From Bacteroidota bacterium (GTDB lineage Bacteria > Bacteroidota > Bacteroidia > Chitinophagales > LD1), in assembly GCA_016722375.1 (NCBI GenBank), contig JADKJG010000006.1:186001-250000 (forward strand): DNA of 64,000 bases. Reading direction: 5' to 3'. The translations under genes and the position numbers were made by a program. The notes below the pieces were generated by a model. It saw only the letters and a program-made list of their open reading frames with translations, was not told the origin of the DNA and made no database searches. Each line of letters begins with the position of its first letter. The stretch's first letter is position 1. Positions 8,610-16,760 of this stretch are shown here, in pieces.

Positions 8610-9881
8610 ATGAGCATAGCAAACAATCCGAAACTGAAATCATGGATAGAAGTTAAATCAGGAAGTGACTTTCCGATTCAGAATCTTCCATTTGGAATCT
8701 TTAGAACAGCGAATAAACCACCTAGAGCAGGAGTGGCTATCGGTGACTATATCTTCGATTTGGCAGCTTTAGCAAGTGCTGGATTGTTTGATGAAATAAA
8801 ATTCGACAAAACGGTTTTAGAGCGCAAGACACTAAACGATTTCATTGAGCTTGGGAAACCTATTACCAATGCGGTTAGAGAAAGGATTTCTGATTTGTTG
8901 AATGCCGACAATACTGGACTGTGTGATAAGACCGAATTAAAATCTACTGCTTTAGTGAAACAAAGTGAGGCCGAAATGCTTCAGCCGATTCACATTCCGA
9001 ACTATACTGATTTTTATTCCAGTCGTGAACATGCAACGAATGTTGGCACCATGTTTCGTGATCCGAAGAATTCTTTGATGCCAAACTGGTTACATCTTCC
9101 AGTTGGATATCATGGAAGGGCTTCTTCAATTGTAGTTTCAGGTACACCGATTCGCCGGCCCAAAGGTCAGACAAAAGCAGATGATGCGGAGCAGCCATCT
9201 TTCGGACCATCTCGTCTGGTAGATTTTGAATTGGAGATGGGTTTTGTTGTTGGAAAAGAAACAAAGTTGGGGGAACATATCTCCACGGATAAAGCAGAAG
9301 ACCATATTTTTGGTATGGTATTGTTCAATGATTGGAGCGCTCGCGATATTCAGAAATGGGAGTATGTGCCTCTGGGTCCTTTTCTCGCCAAAAATTTCGG
9401 TTCTACCATGTCGCCTTGGATTGTAACTATGGAAGCATTAGAGCCATTCCGAACCGATGGTCCCAAACAAGAACCGGAGGTGCTTCCCTATTTGCAATTC
9501 AATGGCCGAAGGAATTACGATATTCATTTGCGAGTTGATATTATCACTGAAGGTGGCGCACGGAAAACTGTTTCTCAAAGCAATTTTAAATACATGTACT
9601 GGAATATGTGTCAGCAATTGGTGCATCATACTGTGAATGGATGTAATATTGAAGTAGGTGATTTATATGCGAGCGGTACCATCAGTGGACCTACGCCCGA
9701 TTCTTATGGCTCAATGTTGGAAATAAGTTGGCAAGGAAAGAATCCTATTCAGATGCCCGATGGAACAGAAAGAAAATTTATTCTGGATAATGATACCGTT
9801 TTGATGAAGGGCTGGTGTGAAAAGTATGGCGTTCGGATTGGCTTTGGAGATTGTAGTGGAAAGATACTTCCTGCATTATGA
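8610..9881 (+). CDS. fahA: Fumarylacetoacetase
   Basis: This 423-residue cytosolic enzyme hydrolyses 4-fumarylacetoacetate to fumarate and acetoacetate, the last step of phenylalanine/tyrosine degradation through homogentisate. Two domains are visible: an N-terminal SH3-like part (to about 120) and the FAH catalytic domain. The motifs LVDFELEMGFVVGKE (metal-binding Glu residues), FNDWSARDIQKWEYVPLGPF and GDLYASGTISGP are all present. Length fits the eukaryotic-type single-domain-pair FAH. The 4-base overlap ATGA couples it to the next gene. No other homogentisate-pathway gene is in the window. Confidence 0.93.
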   Translation: MSIANNPKLKSWIEVKSGSDFPIQNLPFGIFRTANKPPRAGVAIGDYIFDLAALASAGLFDEIKFDKTVLERKTLNDFIELGKPITNAVRERISDLLNADNTGLCDKTELKSTALVKQSEAEMLQPIHIPNYTDFYSSREHATNVGTMFRDPKNSLMPNWLHLPVGYHGRASSIVVSGTPIRRPKGQTKADDAEQPSFGPSRLVDFELEMGFVVGKETKLGEHISTDKAEDHIFGMVLFNDWSARDIQKWEYVPLGPFLAKNFGSTMSPWIVTMEALEPFRTDGPKQEPEVLPYLQFNGRRNYDIHLRVDIITEGGARKTVSQSNFKYMYWNMCQQLVHHTVNGCNIEVGDLYASGTISGPTPDSYGSMLEISWQGKNPIQMPDGTERKFILDNDTVLMKGWCEKYGVRIGFGDCSGKILPAL

Positions 9882-10153
9882 GATGGTATTTGATCGCATT
9901 GCTTCTTGTCATTATGGGCGCTGGTGCGCGAACCATGTTTGAAATCGCTTATCACGGTATGGGGAGAGAACATGACTTTGCGCCCGAAGCAGATACCATC
10001 AATTTGATTTTGTTTGCCTTGTGGTTTATTATCATGATGATTGCCGACGTTGTCCTTTTGCGTAAAAAAGATATTCCTTACAGAAATTTATTCATTGGCT
10101 TTGTTTCCATCGGTGTTTTTGCTCCGGTGATTTACAAACTCATTAACAAATAA
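9878..10153 (+). CDS. Small membrane protein, 91 aa
   Basis: Its start overlaps the fumarylacetoacetase stop by four bases (ATGA), a sign of translational coupling. Three hydrophobic stretches (about residues 2-20, 41-58 and 70-87) suggest three membrane-spanning helices. No family recognised. It is followed 3 bases later by the flavin reductase gene. Confidence 0.65.
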   Translation: MRWYLIALLLVIMGAGARTMFEIAYHGMGREHDFAPEADTINLILFALWFIIMMIADVVLLRKKDIPYRNLFIGFVSIGVFAPVIYKLINK

Positions 10154-10156
10154 TTT

Positions 10157-11083
10157 ATGATTTCTATCAAGCCCGGCGACCTGCCTTTGCCAAAATGGCA
10201 TGAACATTTATTAGCTGCTGTAGCGCCCCGACCTATTGCTTTTGTTTCAACGATAGATAAAGAAGGAAATGTCAATCTCTCTCCTTTCAGCTTCTTTAAT
10301 TGTTTTGGTTCTAATCCTCCAACCTTGATTTATTCTCCGGCAAGGTCGGGAAGGTCAGGCCACACGAAGAATACACATGACAATGTTTTAGAAGTACCGG
10401 AATGTGTGGTGAACATTGGCCACTACGAGATGATGTACCAAATGAATCTCGCGGCCCACATGTTCCCAAAAGGGGTAGATGAATTTGCCAAATCAGGATT
10501 GACACCCGTAGAATCAGTAACAGTGAAACCGCCACGTGTGGGAGAGGCCTATGTACAGATGGAATGCAAGGTGAAGCAGGTGATTGCTACCGGTGAAGGT
10601 GGTGGTGCAGGAAACCTGGTGATTTGTGAAGTGACCTTGATTCACATAAATGAAAAGGTCATGGATGCTCAAGGAAGTATTGATCCCTTGAAGATGGATT
10701 ATATTGCTCGGATGAGTAAGAATTTATGGTGCAGGATCGGTGAAGAGAATATTTTTGAAGTGCCGGGATTTAAGATGCCCGGCGAAACCGGTATTGGATT
10801 TGACCAATTACCACCGGGCATTCGCCATTCAAAATATCTGACAGGAAATGATTTGGCGCAAATTGCCGCCTCCGATAGAATTCCAACCGAAAAGGAGCTA
10901 TTCGACATGGGGCTTTTGCCCGAAATAAAAATCATCGTGGACAAGTTCGGAAATGACTTTCCTATTTTTGAAAGAGAGATGCATCTACTGGCTAAACAAG
11001 AAATTGAACAACATAATTCCTGGCTGGCCTTCAAAATATTGATGGTGGTAGAATTCACCCGTGAATCTTTAGTTAAAGAATAG
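10157..11083 (+). CDS. Flavin reductase-like (FMN-binding split barrel) protein
   Basis: This 308-residue protein contains the flavin reductase-like domain in its first 190 residues. The diagnostic run is AAVAPRPIAFVSTIDKEG, with NLSPFSFFNCFGSNPP (FMN-binding loop) soon after. The C-terminal 110 residues (LPPGIRHSKYLTGNDLAQ onward) are a frequent extension in Bacteroidota members. Such proteins bind FMN and reduce it or act as oxidoreductases; the substrate is unknown. It lies in a tight cluster with fahA and an alpha/beta hydrolase, so a role in aromatic-ring or ester catabolism is possible. Confidence 0.85.
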   Translation: MISIKPGDLPLPKWHEHLLAAVAPRPIAFVSTIDKEGNVNLSPFSFFNCFGSNPPTLIYSPARSGRSGHTKNTHDNVLEVPECVVNIGHYEMMYQMNLAAHMFPKGVDEFAKSGLTPVESVTVKPPRVGEAYVQMECKVKQVIATGEGGGAGNLVICEVTLIHINEKVMDAQGSIDPLKMDYIARMSKNLWCRIGEENIFEVPGFKMPGETGIGFDQLPPGIRHSKYLTGNDLAQIAASDRIPTEKELFDMGLLPEIKIIVDKFGNDFPIFEREMHLLAKQEIEQHNSWLAFKILMVVEFTRESLVKE

Positions 11084-11088
11084 GATTT

Positions 11089-11985
11089 ATGACCGGACCT
11101 GCTCTTTACATCTTGAAAGAGATTCTCAGAAACTTCAAGAAAAAATCCAACTACGAAAACATTCCTGCCACACGACTTAGGTTGGAACAGAGGTTGGCCA
11201 AATTCAATTTTGCTTTGCCAAGTTTCCGACATGAATCTTTTGAGATAAACGGTATTGAAGCCGAATGGATTTATCCAAAGTCGGCTGATGAAAGCAAAGT
11301 ACTGCTCTATTTTCATGGAGGTGGCTATGCAGCATGTTCTATCAACACACATCGGTCTCTGGTATCACGAATTTTGAAACATGCTGGCATCAAAGGTTTG
11401 ATGATCAATTACCGTCTGGCTCCCGAACATCCCTATCCGGCGGCTATCGAAGATGCCTTTACAGCTTATCAATGGCTGCTTCAATCAGGCTACAAACCCG
11501 AACAAATTGCCTTCGGCGGAGATTCTGCCGGAGGTGGATTGGCCATAGGTGCCCTGCTCTACATCCGCGATAATAATATGACCATGCCCAAATGCGTCTT
11601 GGCTATATCGCCCTGGCTGGATCATACGTTTTCAGGATTATCTTATCATTCCCTCAAAGAAATTGATCCCATGCTGATTCAAGAGGGGCTGCCGATATGG
11701 AGTAAGAACTACTTGGGCGATGCCGATCCTCGTTCGCCTTATGCCTCTCCAATATTCCATAACTTGAGTGGACTGCCACCGGTATATGTACAGGTAGGCG
11801 AAGAAGAAATAATATTAGATGATTCCACTCGATTTGCCGACAAAGCAAAAGCCGAAGGAGTGGACGTAACCATCGAAATCTTCCCCAAACTATTCCATGT
11901 ATTTCAAGCTTTTTGGCTGGTGTTGCCTGCAGCTCGGAAAGCAAATAGAAAACTGGGTGAATTTTTAAAGAGCCATCTTGCCTAA
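11089..11985 (+). CDS. Alpha/beta hydrolase, hormone-sensitive-lipase type
   Basis: This 298-residue esterase/lipase-like enzyme carries the HGGGY oxyanion-hole motif (about residue 80) and the nucleophile elbow GDSAGG (about 145), both characteristic of the HSL family. The catalytic Asp is likely in LPPVYVQVGEEEIILDDS and the His in KLFHVFQAFW. No signal peptide, so cytosolic. It follows the flavin reductase gene by 5 bases and ends the fahA cluster. A short CTATCG/CGATAG hairpin lies in the 86-base gap before lysS. Confidence 0.85.
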   Translation: MTGPALYILKEILRNFKKKSNYENIPATRLRLEQRLAKFNFALPSFRHESFEINGIEAEWIYPKSADESKVLLYFHGGGYAACSINTHRSLVSRILKHAGIKGLMINYRLAPEHPYPAAIEDAFTAYQWLLQSGYKPEQIAFGGDSAGGGLAIGALLYIRDNNMTMPKCVLAISPWLDHTFSGLSYHSLKEIDPMLIQEGLPIWSKNYLGDADPRSPYASPIFHNLSGLPPVYVQVGEEEIILDDSTRFADKAKAEGVDVTIEIFPKLFHVFQAFWLVLPAARKANRKLGEFLKSHLA

Positions 11986-12071
11986 GTAAATGCCTCTACT
12001 ATCGTTTCAAGCGATAGCCTCTGTAGCCGTGCAAACAGATTTTTTATTTTCGCAACCTCTAAATTTTAAGC

Positions 12072-13619
12072 ATGAGCCAGCATCTGAGCGAACAGGAAAT
12101 TTTCCGTCGCGACAAACTAAAAGAAATTGAAGCGATGGGCATTGAAGCCTATCCGGCAGAACTTTTTGAAGTGAACTGCAACAGCGCTCAAATTCTGAAA
12201 GAGTATAACGACGAGCAAAAGAATTTTCCGAACGTAAGTATCGCTGGCCGCATCATGGGTATTCGCGTGATGGGGAAGGCTTCGTTTGCAGTGTTGCAAG
12301 ACGCTCATGGAAAAATCCAATTGTACATTACTCGTGATAATATCTGCCCAGGGGAAGACAAAACCTTGTATGACAAACTCTTCCGTCAACTGATTGACAT
12401 CGGTGATTTCGTCGGTGTAAAAGGATATGCTTTTATCACCAAGATGGGCGAAACATCTATTCACGTTTCCGAATTCAAACTACTGGCCAAGGCTTTGAAG
12501 CCCCTGCCGGTAGTGAAAGAAAAAGATGGAGAAATATACGATGCTGTCAGCGACCCAGAGTTCCGCTATCGCCAGCGCTATGTAGATTTAGTAGTCAATG
12601 CCGGTGCCAAAGAAACCTTTATCAAACGGGCAAAAATGATTCAGACCATCCGCGATTATCTCAACGAACATGGTGGACTGGAAGTAGATACACCCGTATT
12701 GCAAAATATTCCCGGTGGTGCTGCAGCACGTCCCTTTATCACTCATCACAACGCACTCGATGTTCCGTTCTATCTGCGGATTGCCAATGAACTTTATCTC
12801 AAGAGATTAATTGTTGGCGGCTTTGATTTTGTATATGAATTCAGTCGAAACTTTCGCAACGAAGGAATGGACAGAACCCATAACCCGGAGTTTACAGTGC
12901 TTGAATATTATGTGGCCTACAAAGACTATCTCTGGATGATGGATTTTACAGAAGCCATGCTCCAGAAAGTAGTCCAAGCAGTTCACGGTTCGCTCCAGAT
13001 TGATTTAGTCAACTCAAAAGGAGAAACCAAGCACATAGATTTCAATCAGCCTTTTCCGCGCATACCTATTTTTGATGCAATCAAAGAACATACCGGTTTT
13101 GATATTGCGGGAATGGATGAAGCCGCTTTGCTCGATGTTTGCAAAAAGCTGCATATCGAAACAGATAAGAGTATGGGCAAGGGAAAATTGATTGATGAAA
13201 TTTTCGGCGCTAAGTGTGAAGGGAATTTTGTTCAGCCTACTTTCATCCTTGACTATCCGGTAGAACTCAGTCCGCTCACCAAAAAGCACCGCAGTAAACC
13301 CGGATTGGTAGAGCGTTTCGAGTTGATGGTGAACGGCAAAGAAATCGCCAATGCCTATAGCGAGTTGAACGACCCCATAGAACAACGCGCCCGCTTTGAA
13401 GAACAAACTCAACTCATGGCACGTGGCGACGAAGAGGCCATGTTCATTGACCATGATTTCCTCCGCGCGCTCGAATACGGCATGCCGCCCACCTCCGGCA
13501 TCGGCATCGGCATTGATCGCCTCTGCATGATTCTCACCAACCAACCATCCATCCAAGAAGTTCTTTTCTTCCCCCAAATGCGGCCTGAAAAACTGGCGAT
13601 AGAAACAGAAAAAGAATAA
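12072..13619 (+). CDS. lysS: Lysine--tRNA ligase (class II)
   Basis: This 515-residue cytosolic enzyme charges tRNA-Lys. It has an N-terminal OB-fold anticodon-binding domain (about residues 55-150) and a class II catalytic domain from 170. Motif 2 is FRNEGMDRTHNPEFTVLEYY and motif 3 GIGIGIDRLCMILTNQPSIQ; PGGAAARPFITHHNALD is also typical of LysRS. Full length for the bacterial enzyme. A TATTTTCG box some 30 bases upstream may be the -7 element. Confidence 0.95.
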   Translation: MSQHLSEQEIFRRDKLKEIEAMGIEAYPAELFEVNCNSAQILKEYNDEQKNFPNVSIAGRIMGIRVMGKASFAVLQDAHGKIQLYITRDNICPGEDKTLYDKLFRQLIDIGDFVGVKGYAFITKMGETSIHVSEFKLLAKALKPLPVVKEKDGEIYDAVSDPEFRYRQRYVDLVVNAGAKETFIKRAKMIQTIRDYLNEHGGLEVDTPVLQNIPGGAAARPFITHHNALDVPFYLRIANELYLKRLIVGGFDFVYEFSRNFRNEGMDRTHNPEFTVLEYYVAYKDYLWMMDFTEAMLQKVVQAVHGSLQIDLVNSKGETKHIDFNQPFPRIPIFDAIKEHTGFDIAGMDEAALLDVCKKLHIETDKSMGKGKLIDEIFGAKCEGNFVQPTFILDYPVELSPLTKKHRSKPGLVERFELMVNGKEIANAYSELNDPIEQRARFEEQTQLMARGDEEAMFIDHDFLRALEYGMPPTSGIGIGIDRLCMILTNQPSIQEVLFFPQMRPEKLAIETEKE

Positions 13620-13628
13620 AAATTATTA

Positions 13629-13694
13629 GGGCGGCTTACGGGCTTTCGGCTATATCCCCGACTGAAACGTCGGGGGATGCCGCCTCTATCCTGA
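13629..13694 (+). repeat. Dispersed intergenic element of the GGGCG...CGGGCTTT type, copy B
   Basis: This is a short member with GGGCGGC, then CGGGCTTTCGGCTATATC, a CCCCGAC/GTCGGGG hairpin and the end GGATGCCGCCTCTATCC. The same ends occur on the minus strand at 53290-53371 with a different middle, so the ends are conserved and the centre varies. It lies 10 bases after lysS. Confidence 0.6.
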
Positions 13695-13752
13695 GGACAA
13701 CATGTAAAGGATAGCATAAAATGGATACTATTCTCTACACTTTTTGTCCTTT

Positions 13753-13813
13753 TTCTAACAATCCGGCGGGCCGGTTAAGGCTTCCCTGCCGCAAGCAACC
13801 GCTCCTGTTAGAA
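13753..13813. repeat. 61-base sequence closed by an 8-bp stem
   Basis: TTCTAACA (13753-13760) pairs perfectly with TGTTAGAA (13806-13813). The interior is GC-rich and holds CCGG-CGGG-CCGG. It could be a folded RNA or the ends of a tiny mobile repeat. No copy was noticed elsewhere in the window. Confidence 0.35.
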
Positions 13814-13830
13814 GGCTTCTCCAACAAAAT

Positions 13831-13862
13831 AACATTGACAACCTTTAAAGGTTGTCAATGTT
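13831..13862. repeat. Perfect 32-base palindrome without loop
   Basis: AACATTGACAACCTTT is followed immediately by its exact reverse complement. The centre CCTTTAAAGG recalls the CTTAAAG centre of the GTCTT palindromes at 497-833, so both may belong to one class of dispersed palindromes. Confidence 0.7.
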
Positions 13863-13902
13863 TATTGGTCGGAACATGGAGTAAATAGACTGGAGTGTGA
13901 GC

Positions 13903-14070
13903 GATTCCGACCGGAATACTACCAAGTCCGGCTGGAAAATGCACAGGTCCGGCTGGAATATGGGCGAGTCCGGCCGGAACATTAGGTATTCCGGCCGGAA
14001 AGTTGGGAAGTCCGGCCGGAAAATGAGAAAGTCCGGCTGGAAAATCAAAAAGTCCGACTGGAAAATTCAA
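13903..14070. repeat. Eight tandem 21-bp repeats centred on TTCCGGCCGGAA
   Basis: Eight consecutive units of exactly 21 bases share the core (A/T)(G/T)TCCGGC(C/T)GGAA with variable bases between; weaker units may precede 13903. Because 21 is divisible by three, all frames stay open and produce spurious seven-residue repeats on both strands; I see no sign that any is translated. An inverted half unit, TTTTCCAGCCGGAA, follows at about 14071. Most cores are palindromic or nearly so, which would suit a protein-binding array spaced at two helical turns. Confidence 0.85.
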
Positions 14071-14250
14071 TTTTCCAGCCGGAAAAAAGCAGCTTCCATC
14101 CCTTTATTATCGCTTCAAAGCCCATAAAATGAACAATTTTTTGCCATTTTTGAGTGAAATAGCCTGTTTTGAGTATAATACAGTGCAGATTTTATGCCGC
14201 TGAGATAATTAAAGGGATAGCACTACTCCATTCCCCAATCCCCGTCGAGC

Positions 14251-14435
14251 TTACCACCCGAACTTGTAGCCAAACACGCCAGCCAACATGCGCAGCATTG
14301 GAAAAATCAAGGGTGGTGGCAGAAACTTCATGGTCGAAGGGGTTCCAGATAACGGAGTCTGCGCCAAAAGAGTCATTGAAGGTGTAGCGGAGATTGTAAC
14401 ATACCCGACCGAAATGGTAAATGGCATTAGCTCAC
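14251..14435 (-). pseudogene. Decayed 3' end of an outer-membrane beta-barrel gene
   Basis: On the minus strand one frame reads AIYHFGRVCYNLRYTFND followed by SFGADSVIWNPFDHEVSATT; after a one-base shift the sequence ends LRMLAGVFGYKFGW and stop at 14251. A terminal aromatic residue after alternating hydrophobics is how outer-membrane barrels end. Stops upstream leave no start, so only a fragment of about 60 codons remains. The parent family is not recognised. Confidence 0.5.
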
Positions 14436-14491
14436 AGGCTATCTAGCAAATGAGTGATTGATGCTACACTCAACTTATTCTACTACTTGTT

Positions 14492-14809
14492 CTATTCTGA
14501 GCTACCCCATTTGCTACGGCAGCGACTGGCAAATTCGGCTTTAAACTTTTCGCGATCTTCAGGACTCAAACATTCCATTTTAGCTTTCCAATATTTAGAG
14601 CCGCAACCTTTTCCATCGCGGACACGGATGCCTCCAAAAAGTATTTTAGAAAGAATGACCATACCAATGGCCATATAAAAATTAATCTCAGGCAATTTGA
14701 AAAGGTAGGTCATAATCCAATTCCACAGATACATGGTAACATACCCAAACGCTGCAATGGCCAATGCAAAAAGGATAAAGCCTCCGATTATTTTTAAAAT
14801 CCATTTCAT
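14492..14809 (-). CDS. Small membrane protein downstream of an ECF sigma factor
   Basis: This 105-residue protein has two hydrophobic helices (about residues 5-30 and 40-62, including the loop YLWNWIMTYLF) and a basic, cysteine-containing soluble tail (CGSKYWKAKMECLSPEDREK). It starts 31 bases after the sigma-factor gene at 14841-15425 and is surely co-transcribed. Similar short proteins with LWNW and SKILFGG motifs follow sigma factors in other Bacteroidota in my memory. It might act as an anti-sigma factor or membrane sensor, but this is inferred only from the neighbour. Confidence 0.7.
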   Translation of the reverse strand: MKWILKIIGGFILFALAIAAFGYVTMYLWNWIMTYLFKLPEINFYMAIGMVILSKILFGGIRVRDGKGCGSKYWKAKMECLSPEDREKFKAEFASRCRSKWGSSE

Positions 14810-14840
14810 AGGTTATCGCATTTTTGTTTTTTGAAATAAT

Positions 14841-15425
14841 TTAATCTACCAGCAATTCCTTATACAAATTTTGCAACCGACCGCGCAGGTGCAGAATTGC
14901 ATAGCGTTTGCGCGACAGCAAGGTGTTGACGTTTTCTCCCGTCTTTTCCGAAATTTCCTGAAAGCTTTTGTCTTCAATTTCATGTTGGATAAATACTTCG
15001 CGCTGTTCTTCCGGCAACTCGGCCAACGCCTCCATCACCTTATCCATAATTAGCTTCTGCATCATGCCAGTATCAGGAGTGTTGAAATTCGACGGAAGAA
15101 AATCGGCAATGTCTAGCCGCTCCCCATCTTCGCCTGAGCGTATAGCGAAATGGTCTTCCAGCGAATCTGGTTTCTTTTTGCGATAGCGATCTGTAATTTT
15201 ATTCCGTGCCACAGTAAAAAGCCACGAGGCCATCTGTTTAACGGGACGCATCAAGCGGTAGGTATTCACCAATTCAAAAAAAACATCCTGAAGAATATCC
15301 TCTGCATCTTCCTGCGTAGGTACCCGGCGACGTATAAAGTCTAAAAGGCGCTTGCGCTCCTTCTCAATGGTCAGGCGGATAGCCTCATTTTGGCGGTTAT
15401 CCATTGTCAATTGTAAGTTTACCAT
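14841..15425 (-). CDS. RNA polymerase sigma factor, sigma-70/ECF family
   Basis: This 194-residue alternative sigma factor has region 2 with EDILQDVFFELVN and WLFTVARNKITDRYRKKK (about residues 40-85) and region 4 with ALAELPEEQREVFIQHEIED and an HTH at SFQEISEKTGENVNTLLSRK (about 140-180). The start may be Met8 (15404) instead of 15425. It is encoded just before a small membrane protein that may control it, and 66 bases after rsmG. Target promoters cannot be deduced here. Confidence 0.85.
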   Translation of the reverse strand: MVNLQLTMDNRQNEAIRLTIEKERKRLLDFIRRRVPTQEDAEDILQDVFFELVNTYRLMRPVKQMASWLFTVARNKITDRYRKKKPDSLEDHFAIRSGEDGERLDIADFLPSNFNTPDTGMMQKLIMDKVMEALAELPEEQREVFIQHEIEDKSFQEISEKTGENVNTLLSRKRYAILHLRGRLQNLYKELLVD

Positions 15426-15491
15426 CTGCTTATTTTCTATTAGAAATAAGACGGAAGGGGTGGGTTTATATTTTATACGGGTGATGCAATC

Positions 15492-16109
15492 TTATGAAGC
15501 ACAATATACGATATACTTATCTGTAAAGAATGATTCGTCAAAATAATCGGAGATGGGAACTTGCTGAACCTTTTTTAGCCCTATAATTTCACTTGCAAAA
15601 TCTCCACCTTTCAAGCATATTAGTCCATTGGGAATTTCGTGTTGGCTTTTGGATAGATATTTTCCATGAGTCCAACGTCGCAAATCTAAAATTGGGGCTA
15701 CTGCTCTTGATACAATAAAATCATATTGAAAATCCATTTCCTCGGCTCGAGCGTGAAAGGTGAAGATATTTTTAAGCGGAAGAGCATCTTTCACCGCTTC
15801 GACTACTTTTAGCTTTTTGCCGATCGAGTCCACCAAATGGAAACGTACTTCAGGAAACAAGATGGCCAAGGGGATAGCCGGGAAACCACCACCGGTTCCA
15901 AGATCCATAATTTTAGCACCATTTTTAAACGAAATGAATTTAGCGATACTCAAAGAATGGAGGACATGTCGCGCATAGAGGTTGCCTATATCCTTTCGGG
16001 AAATGACATTGATTTGCTCATTCCATTCAGTGTAAACCTTTTGGAGAGAAGAAAACTGGTAAATCTGCTCTTGAGAGAGGGTCGGAAAATATTTAAGAAT
16101 GAACTCCAT
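15492..16109 (-). CDS. rsmG: 16S rRNA (guanine(527)-N7)-methyltransferase
   Basis: This 205-residue SAM-dependent enzyme methylates G527 of 16S rRNA. The SAM-binding motif IMDLGTGGGFPAIPLAI is diagnostic for RsmG/GidB, as is the RHVLHSLSIAKF run ahead of it. FIVSRAVAPILDLRRW near residue 130 is also family-typical. Length is normal. It lies between two sigma-factor genes on the minus strand and may be co-transcribed with them. Confidence 0.92.
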   Translation of the reverse strand: MEFILKYFPTLSQEQIYQFSSLQKVYTEWNEQINVISRKDIGNLYARHVLHSLSIAKFISFKNGAKIMDLGTGGGFPAIPLAILFPEVRFHLVDSIGKKLKVVEAVKDALPLKNIFTFHARAEEMDFQYDFIVSRAVAPILDLRRWTHGKYLSKSQHEIPNGLICLKGGDFASEIIGLKKVQQVPISDYFDESFFTDKYIVYCAS

Positions 16110-16151
16110 GACGTATGCGATAAACCTTCAGGGTTCACCTGGCTGGCTTCA

Positions 16152-16760
16152 TCAAAATTTTTCCTTACTGTGCTTCAAAGCCTGATAAAGCATATCCTTT
16201 GCACGAAACAACTGCGCCTTGACTGTGCCAAGCGGTATGTCGAGTTTTTCTGATATTTCTTCATAAGAAAACTCTTCCAGATAGCGCAATTCCACTAATG
16301 CTTTATACTTGGGAGCAAGACTTTCAACCGCTACCCGGATTTTCTGCGCGCGCTGCTCTTTCATCATGGTTTCTTCCGGATCTGGAGCATGATCTTTCAC
16401 TACGAAATTAGATGTTTCTCCTTCATCGGTATCCTGAGTTTCCTCTAAAGAAGAAGTTTGCAATCTTTTCTTGCGCAGATAATCAATACCATTATTTGTA
16501 GCGATTTTAAACAGCCAAGTGGTAAAAGCAAAGTCTGCGGAATAATTAACGATGTTGTTAAAGGCTTTTGCAAAAGCCTCCTGAGTCAAATCCTCTGCAT
16601 CATCGCGGTTGTGCACCATTTTGAGCATAATATAGAACACCGAATCTCGGTAACGTCGCATCAATTCTCCAAACGCTACCTGATCTCCTTTCTTGGCCTT
16701 AACCACCAAGTCTATATCTTCTTGGGCTCTGGCTGAAAATTTTGAATTTAAGTCTTCCAA
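16152..16760 (-). CDS. RNA polymerase sigma factor, ECF/RpoE-like
   Basis: This 202-residue alternative sigma factor has region 2 with DAEDLTQEAFAKAFNNI and FTTWLFKIATNNGIDYLRKK, and region 4 with LAPKYKALVELRYLEEFSYE followed by the HTH EISEKLDIPLGTVKAQLFRA. Its start overlaps the 3' end of the glycosyltransferase gene by 13 bases, which suggests coupled translation. It is distinct from the sigma factor at 14841. Genes of this type are common and often general-stress related in Bacteroidota, but no specific role is evident. Confidence 0.88.
   Translation of the reverse strand: MEDLNSKFSARAQEDIDLVVKAKKGDQVAFGELMRRYRDSVFYIMLKMVHNRDDAEDLTQEAFAKAFNNIVNYSADFAFTTWLFKIATNNGIDYLRKKRLQTSSLEETQDTDEGETSNFVVKDHAPDPEETMMKEQRAQKIRVAVESLAPKYKALVELRYLEEFSYEEISEKLDIPLGTVKAQLFRAKDMLYQALKHSKEKF

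Noticed and set aside
12000..12020. Terminator between the hydrolase and lysS
   Set aside because: CTATCG/CGATAG makes only a 6-bp stem with no U run.
13903..14070. CRISPR array
   Set aside because: The 21-bp units are contiguous, with no conserved direct repeat of 24 bases or more, no unique spacers of regular length and no cas genes in the window.
13845..14127. Three overlapping ORFs of 67-76 codons with seven-residue repeats
   Set aside because: They follow automatically from a 21-base tandem repeat that leaves all frames open on both strands; no start signal or conserved core.
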